From assembly GCA_963281155.1 (NCBI GenBank), contig CAUJLY010000002.1:2542001-2606000 (forward strand): a stretch of 64,000 bases of DNA, written 5' to 3'. Both the position numbers and the translations under genes were made by a program. The notes beneath the pieces were generated by a model, which searched no databases, had not been told where the DNA came from, and saw only the letters and a program-made list of their open reading frames with translations. Below, one piece after another: positions 57,748-64,000 of this stretch; within the stretch, counting starts at the first letter, position 1, and each line of letters begins with the position of its first letter. This DNA is from Rhabditophanes sp. KR3021 (taxonomy: Eukaryota > Nematoda > Chromadorea > Rhabditida > Alloionematidae).

Positions 57748-59053
57748 TTAATTGATAGCTACTTTGCACGACTTGCAGCACCAACTGTCTAAGACAGGTC
57801 CAAACATTTTACAAATTGTTTTGGGTGATTCTGAATCACCTAGTAATGATCTACAGACATTTGGGAATAAATCGCCGCATGTTTCTTTGTCTTGATTTGG
57901 GATTATTAGTTTAGTGACATTAACAGGTGGGATAGTTGTGACTTTGGGGGAAATTCCTTCATTTAAATTAGATATTACTTCTTTGGTAGTTGAAGTAAGA
58001 TCTTGATTTATATCGAATTCTTCACCATCTTGTCCCTTAACTTTTTTTTTCTTTTTCAATAAATTTTTCCAGTTATTGTCATTCATGCAAGTTTTGCAGT
58101 TGTAAATTGAGCAAACTTTGAAATAATCATACTTGGATACATCACTCATTTTACCGATCACATCTTGCATTGATTTGTCTTTAGTTTGCATTGTGATAAG
58201 GCCAGCTCTCTTGGCAAATGCTGTCTTGTCGTAATGCATGATTGACTTGTAATCATAAGGCACATTGTAGGTCGTGGCTTCTGAAGCTGATACCTTAGCA
58301 AATTGCGGATATGACCAGGAGTCGATGTTATTGTAATTAATTTTGAGGTATGAATCACGATCACTTCTCATCTGTTCATGCCATAAGCCAGAGACATGCA
58401 ACAGTTCATGAACTACTATTTGATAGGCGATACAGGTTGCGACGTTGCTTGATTCGAGCATTAGTACCTACAGAAAAATGTCGTATACTTTTTTATTCAA
58501 ATATTGCCATGAAAAATACTTACCTGAGGACCTTTGTCTCTACCGACAAGAGAATAACACCTAAATGATTAATGGTATTAAAATAAATGATAATAAGTTT
58601 ACCCTTCATTGGCTTTATTTTGAATAGTCAGGTAGTCGCTTTCTTTTTGTCTTCTTTGAAACTTCAGGCATGTATTTCTTTCTATACTATTCATTGCTTT
58701 TCTAATGACTCTCTTTTCCTGAGGAGCTAATTATTTAATTAGTATTTTATAAACACAGCAACTTACTATACTTTCCCTGAACCACATAAGGAACAATGTA
58801 CTTTCCAGCCTCATTTTTATAAACATCCCACTTATTAGTTGATGTCGATTTGAGAGCATTATGTAGAACAGTTGATGAAGGACTAATAACAAAACGATTA
58901 GAATAAATGAACGAAACATTACTCATAGAATACAGGTCTCAGTGAATAAATATCTCCATATTTTTGATTAAAAACATCAATCAAAACCTTTTCACTTCCC
59001 TGAATCAGCCCAATTGTTGTGAAGACAAAATATGTTAATAATAGTGTATTCAT
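57748..59053 (-). CDS. Astacin (M12A) metalloprotease with C-terminal ShKT-like Cys domain
   Basis: Exons 59053-58923, 58882-58767, 58726-58603, 58560-58524 and 58467-57748 give 375 aa. Signal peptide MNTLLLTYFVFTTIGLIQG, a short propeptide, then the mature start around KWDVYKNEAGKYIVPYVV. Zinc site HELLHVSGLWHE (H156, E157, H160, H166) and Met-turn SIMHYDK; GCYSLVGR before it is typical. After the catalytic domain comes a charged, Lys/Glu-rich linker, then a six-Cys module at the C-terminus (CGDLFPNVC ... CKMFGPVLDSWCCKSC) in the ShKT arrangement seen in nematode NAS proteins. Secreted; likely acts on matrix or digestion. It is convergent with the prolyl hydroxylase gene, 95 bp apart. A TATA-type sequence lies about 80 bp upstream of the ATG. 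Confidence 0.92.
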
Positions 59054-60536
59054 GGAAGAAGAAATAATTCCCGAAAATAAATTAATCGAAAATGTGATAC
59101 TTTTCAGTTTCTGGGAATCTTTTATATATCTTCCTGATTAGGGCTGACAACAATGGACAGACCCATATTGCGTCACAATGTTTATGTTGCCTTTTTATTA
59201 AAGTTAACAAGACCCCACCTTTTAAAATAACAAATTTTGAATGCAAATAAATGCATTGTAGTCTTGATCATATTTGAATAGGCAACTCTTTTTCTTCAAA
59301 ACAAATTTAAAGTTTCAACCACTTTTTAGGCTTTATCTTTAAGGATTATGATGGGTATTAGTTTGAGCGAACCATTTTCGCACATATAAATCAGTGTTTG
59401 TAGATGACTCAGTTCGAGTTTTATCTTTTTTAGAATTTTTGTTCCCTATGTATTAGGTGTGTGTGTAAATGCTTTACACTTTTCTGTATCAAATTCATGA
59501 GGAAGCTCAAAGTAAATAACACTTTTTGCTTTATATCATTTTTTGCTTTACAACATTTTAGTGTTTTTAAAAGTTTCTAAGTAGAGAATGTATCAGTTTC
59601 ATCATTAAAGTTATTTATAGTTGATATTAAATTTAGTTTTAAGTTCTTTTTAAATCTTGATGTGCATTGTCAAAATACACATCATAAATGAATTAAATAA
59701 TAAGATGAAAACAAATTGAGAAGTTTTGATATTTTTAAACAAATAAATACCTTTAGCTAATATTTATAATTAGTGATACAATAACTTTGATTCTGTTTAT
59801 TAGTTTGAACAATCGGTACAATAATAATAAATATGATATTATGTGCGATATTACAAATATTGTATATGTTGTTTTTAATCTTAAATATAAATATTTAAAT
59901 AGACAAAACAACATGCGTATAAATTTTGTATATGTCCGAGAAGGATGGTGAATGCATAAATTAGTAGTTTTCTTTCTTGTCCCCGTGTGCCCTTTGATTA
60001 GGAGTTTAATTGCGGTGCACAAATATCTTTATACAACCAAATCATACGCACCATCAACCTTCTCCACTATATTTGTTTATATTAAAAGATAATGCTATAA
60101 TTATTGCACTACAAGTATATAAGTTACAATCTTTTAATGCTGAAAATAGAATATTTCGAGTCTAATAATGACAACTTTGTATGACGTTCATTTGTCTAAT
60201 TTATGTTGTTATGTCTACCGCCAGACCTCAAGCATCATATAGAAGTATATAGAAGTATGTAGCTATATAGGTGTATAATTTTAATAATGTTTTTGAAACT
60301 TGAAAAAGTTTTTTAGGTATATATTTATATTAGCATTCTAACTAACTCTGTGCATTTAATCCTCTCTCTATATTACATATCCTAATATTGACATACATAT
60401 TGTCGATATCAAAGTGCCAAAACACACGGCTTTTTCAACTTAGCTACCTACGCTTTTTGGCTAAAATAGGAAGTGTGTCTCTATTAATAAATAGCTGTTT
60501 CTTGGTCATGCTAAAACTACAATCTAAAATAATACA
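59054..60536. other. Intergenic, no gene seen
   Basis: AT-rich 1.5 kb between divergent genes (astacin leftward, membrane protein rightward). Short TATAGAAGTA duplications near 60237-60257. No coding region. Confidence 0.4.
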
Positions 60537-61405
60537 ATGGAACAAGGAATAGGCATTGGAAAGGCATCAATACGAGACAGAATATTTGAAAAGTTCCAGG
60601 CAATTGCTTATGGAATCGTTATTGTCACTGTAAGTAGCCTAATTATTTTATTTTTATATTCTTTAAGTACATTCTATGCTTTTGCGAATACATCTACCTG
60701 CGCTTGACATCTCTTCTCTTGCCAGACCATTTCAAGATACATCAAAAAATTTGCCACCGTAGTGATGAGTTGATAGGTAAAACGGCGTGGAATTACTCTA
60801 TAGCAATTTTAATTTTTGCCGCACTTGCAACCTTCAAATTACTCTGTTTCTTTTTACTGACTGTGTCTGATGAATACTTACAAAAGGAAAATCTCTCCCT
60901 TTCTAACCTTGACTTGCATCATATAGTGCCTATTACGGCAGAAGAAGCACACCTGCAGCAATTAAAAATTTACGTGAAAAAGGTTGCTAATGAAACAATG
61001 GTTCCTGCGTTTGGCATTTACACACTGTGCTCGGTTGTAATATTTCTATTAAGTTACTATGTTCTTGGTATCAACGATTCTTTAGACTTCGGAACGAGCA
61101 AAGTTTTAATTTTTGTATTTGATGGCATAATGGTAATATATTTGATCTCATTTCCAGTTATCACGATCATTTACCATCCAGACTTCCATTGTTGGGGCAA
61201 TGACAACAACACCAGAAAATTTATCACTGAAAGATTAAGTGTTGGTCATAGAAATGGAGAACATGCTGGTATGCGGAGGTTAGAAAAATCTAATTCAGAT
61301 GATTCAATATCAAAGCTAAGTGAATTTAGTCCCAAAATTGATCAACCTATTTCTTTTGGCAATAGATTGACCATCTATCCACTTTCTATTTCAACAGAAG
61401 TATAA
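60537..61405 (+). CDS. Multi-pass membrane protein, probably four TM segments
   Basis: Exons 60537-60629 and 60668-61405, joined by a 38 nt intron, give 276 aa. The hydrophobic segment AYGIVIVTYILCFCEYIYL runs across the join, followed by SIAILIFAALATFKLLCFFL, AFGIYTLCSVVIFLLSYYVL and VLIFVFDGIMVIYLISFPVI. The loop between the second and third segments is long and charged, with one N-glycosylation sequon (NETM). The C-terminal ~75 residues are polar and Ser-rich. I do not recognise the family. Orai and tetraspanin were considered and lack their key motifs. Confidence 0.75.
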
Positions 61406-63597
61406 CATTTCCTAATAATTCTTTTAAACATATTTTTAAAAAAAGACCTTTAATCTATGGTTATGTTTCCAACAATAAGAAATGTATTTACAACATCATC
61501 TAAATATTTATGACAAGCTTAAGATTTGTTAGTTATTGACGAGTTTGAGTCATGTGAACTTTATAAAAATGTATGATAACCAAGAGGTGATAATGGAGGT
61601 TTAATATTTACATAAACTAAATATGTACATTGACGTAATTTTTGTTTTTATAATATGATTAACGTAGCAAATAGATAACACGGAATCAATTAAAGAATTT
61701 TATTCAAATTGGTAACAGTCAAACGTGTAGTATATGTTTTGAATCATGTATTAAATTAAGATATGAATTATTATCACCAAGACATGCTTCTCTAACAGGT
61801 CTTTCGTCCAAAAGAGAATGTGTATTTTTAAAAACGTTCTGAAATTCTCCCCTGCAAATGTCCAAGAGCCGAAAAAACTCCACAAATACAGTTAATATGG
61901 CAAGGAAATAATAGGACTTATTTTTATCTTCACAAACAAATTAAAAAGAGACATTCATTTTTGAAGAAAGTTTATATTTGTGACATCAAAGAAAAGTTGT
62001 GTCGTCATTAAATGAAGTATCATAATATGCATACCTTCACGTGGAAATTTGCAATTTTCCGAATATGCAAATTAACTTAAAAGTTATTTTTAGTACTTTG
62101 CTGGCATTAAATAAATTCAGTAACAAAAGATTTGTACTTACTTAAAGATAAAAAATAATTATACTTGTAAAATTGAATATAGTTTCATAAGTGTGCTAGA
62201 TTTATTTAGTCTCAAACAATGACTTGATGAAACAACGTGTACTTTTAAAAGTCAAAACGTATTAAAATGCTATGAATTCAATGTGATTAGTAATTTGAAA
62301 TTATTCTATGAACAATAATGCATTATGGACAATTTTTAAACTTAATGATTGGCCATAGTATTTATTACAAGATTTTTAAATATATAAGCAAATTATGCCT
62401 TTCTTGATAGAATATAAAATGACAACCATGATTTACAAGTATAAATCACTTGTACAATAATCCAATTTAAACTACTAAATTTAAAATTACTTATTCTTAT
62501 TTGGATTTACAGCTTGTGGTTCTCTTAATAATTTTTTGTCGTAAAATTAATTACAATCGCTTTAAATTAGCATTTTTATAGGGAATTCTTTTTAATCGAA
62601 TGTAATGATTCTGCAACTTTTCTTAAACAAAAGTTCAGGAATGTAAATATACAGAATGACACAGATTCTGAGTATGCATTAAGTGATTGGAGTGAACACG
62701 AGTAGACACGATTATATGTATTTGTAAACATATTTATAAAATTGTATATTTTCCTATTTTTGCAACAGAATTTAGTTACCAAAAATAAACTTTTTTAACA
62801 TGCTCTTTTTATTTGTAATTTTAAGGAAATATCAATAAATTAAACTTTCAATCATCTTCTTCACTGTACTCTTCATCAAAAAGTATTAATTCGTTAGTTG
62901 AATCTTGATAACTCCAAGAATTAGCAAAATTATTCGAACTAATCAGTAAAAAACTTTGAAGGTTGATGAGATGGCAGACAAGACAATGACTAAGAATAGA
63001 ATTGAACTAAAAAATATGTTAAGCAGTTTAAAGTTCAACCTACAAAGATAATCCCAAACCAAGATAACCTAGATCTTCTGAATTAATCTTTTCAATAGAA
63101 TAAGCGTCAAAATCCGAGTTTTCAATACATTTCTACAAACCATATCCTAGATTATATAAAACATTGCCTGTATAAGTATCATCAAAAAATCTACATCTGA
63201 CAAAAGGCACTTGAAATAGTAAAAACACAAAATGCTTAACATTATTATTGTGGTGCAAATAATTTGATACAATGACGGTAAAATATGATCAAAATTTGGA
63301 TGTAATATTTGTAAAAATTCAATTAGGTTAAATTAATGCAAATTTTGCCAATAAGAAGTTGTCGAATATTAAATATTCGGAGAAGATTTTGAATTCCCTA
63401 TTTTAACATGTTGAAAGATTATATTGTTATTAAATGGTTTTCTTTTTTCAAAGTTAAATTATTTAATTAGCATGTAATTTATTTGTTTTAAAGAGACATT
63501 TTAGATGAAATAAACATTTAATGCAAACAAATATATGATATTTAGTTTAAAGAGCCAGCTTTAAATTGACTTATATTCCGAACAATCCTCCGTGACC
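61406..63597. other. Intergenic, no gene seen
   Basis: AT-rich 2.2 kb. Short chance ORFs only. A small acidic stretch on the minus strand near 62850-62950 (SEEDD-type codons) may be a stray exon but has no start or partner that I can place. Confidence 0.4.
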
Positions 63598-64000
63598 TCA
63601 TCCTAAAATACTACCAAGACCACCACCTCCTAGAACACCGCCGGCAACTCCATCAACAACTCCACCTATAAACAATAATTTATAATTATAAAGTTTGAAG
63701 TCAAAATGTATACAATACCTATAGTATCAACGACTCCATTAGCAAGGCCCTGGAAATTAATTAATATAAAGTAGATATTTTAATTAGAATTTAAAATCAA
63801 TCAAGCAGTCGATTCGGTAAAATAAACATTTTTAAAACAAAATATTACTCACCGTTGCTACATTAGCAACAGCCTGAACTTGAAAAACTCTCCCTACAGG
63901 AGCTCCATTTGCATCGATTTAAACGAATTTTCTATTGACAATTACAGGGGTTCCAAGGGCTTGCATAACCATAAGAGAAGCAAAGAGGAATGAATAGATA
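63598..64000 (-). pseudogene. Gly-rich secreted protein, partial and broken
   Basis: Exons from the window edge to 63853, then 63749-63719, then 63665-63598. The first reads a signal-peptide tail (FLFASLMVMQALGTPVIVNR), then TAA at 63921-63919, then continues in frame (IDANGAPVGRVFQVQAVANV). In-phase splices lead to GLANGVVDTIG and GGVVDGVAGGVLGGGGLG, ending at a TGA at 63600-63598. The frame continues past it as GHGGLFGI up to a TAA at 63573-63571. Two stops in otherwise sensible coding suggest a recent pseudogene, or sequence errors. The start lies beyond the edge. Confidence 0.5.

Noticed and set aside
60537..61405. Orai or tetraspanin identity
   Set aside because: Four hydrophobic segments are present, but the Orai pore glutamate context and the tetraspanin CCG motif are absent.

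Overview
This is a compact, AT-rich piece of an animal nuclear genome. It has spliced genes on both strands, mostly 38-55 nt GT-AG introns, TATA boxes close to start codons, AATAAA poly(A) signals and many simple tandem repeats. The gene set fits an ecdysozoan, most simply a nematode: a GNAT of the kind common in nematodes, a triple-PAN cuticle-type protein, an astacin with a C-terminal Cys-rich ShKT-like domain, and very short introns. This is inference from gene content; another ecdysozoan with a reduced genome is possible.

Layout. 1-5 kb: the C-terminal part of an acidic nuclear protein (-), a small Cys-octad protein (+), and an acetyltransferase with a repeat-rich N-terminus (-). 5.9-7.8 kb: a broken transposon-type gene and a ~155 bp degenerate tandem array. 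8.5-10.9 kb: AMPK alpha (-), with an in-frame upstream exon that extends the N-terminus. 13.2-14.8 kb: a PAN-domain secreted protein. 15-16.2 kb: two convergent genes for small secreted precursors. 16.5-25.5 kb: a Polycomb-type chromodomain gene (-) and a PCGF/Psc RING-RAWUL gene (+), divergent across a 6 kb gene-free interval. 25.9-29.8 kb: ULK/UNC-51 autophagy kinase (-). 33.3 kb: a third small secreted precursor. 34.6-37.1 kb: imidazolonepropionase (histidine breakdown). 39.3-46.1 kb: a leishmanolysin-like metalloprotease with a probable GPI-anchor tail. 48.3-49.7 kb: SPOP-type MATH-BTB adaptor. 50.2-52.6 kb: an unrecognised repeat-bearing protein. 53.7-57.7 kb: prolyl 4-hydroxylase alpha. 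57.7-59.1 kb: astacin. 60.5-61.4 kb: a multi-pass membrane protein. 63.6-64 kb: a broken Gly-rich secreted protein gene.

The most unusual part is the leishmanolysin gene. Four of its seven introns are large and fall into two homologous pairs: introns 4 and 5, and introns 3 and 7. Within each pair the similarity starts at the 5' splice site and ends at the 3' splice site, while the exons between them are not duplicated. On the antisense strand these introns carry degraded homing-endonuclease-like coding sequence: NUMOD/HNH-type in introns 4 and 5; GIY-YIG-type and a zinc-knuckle motif in intron 7; a helix-turn-helix-like piece in intron 3. Similar antisense debris may lie in the prolyl hydroxylase introns. 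This looks like mobile DNA that spreads as whole spliceosomal introns (introner-like), here linked to endonuclease genes.

Functional groupings: AMPK and ULK act in the same energy/autophagy pathway; the chromodomain and PCGF proteins are both candidate PRC1 subunits; prolyl hydroxylase, astacin, the PAN protein and leishmanolysin all act in the secretory pathway or extracellular matrix. Nothing here shows that these neighbours are co-regulated. All exon joins are read by eye from splice signals, frame continuity and remembered family conservation.
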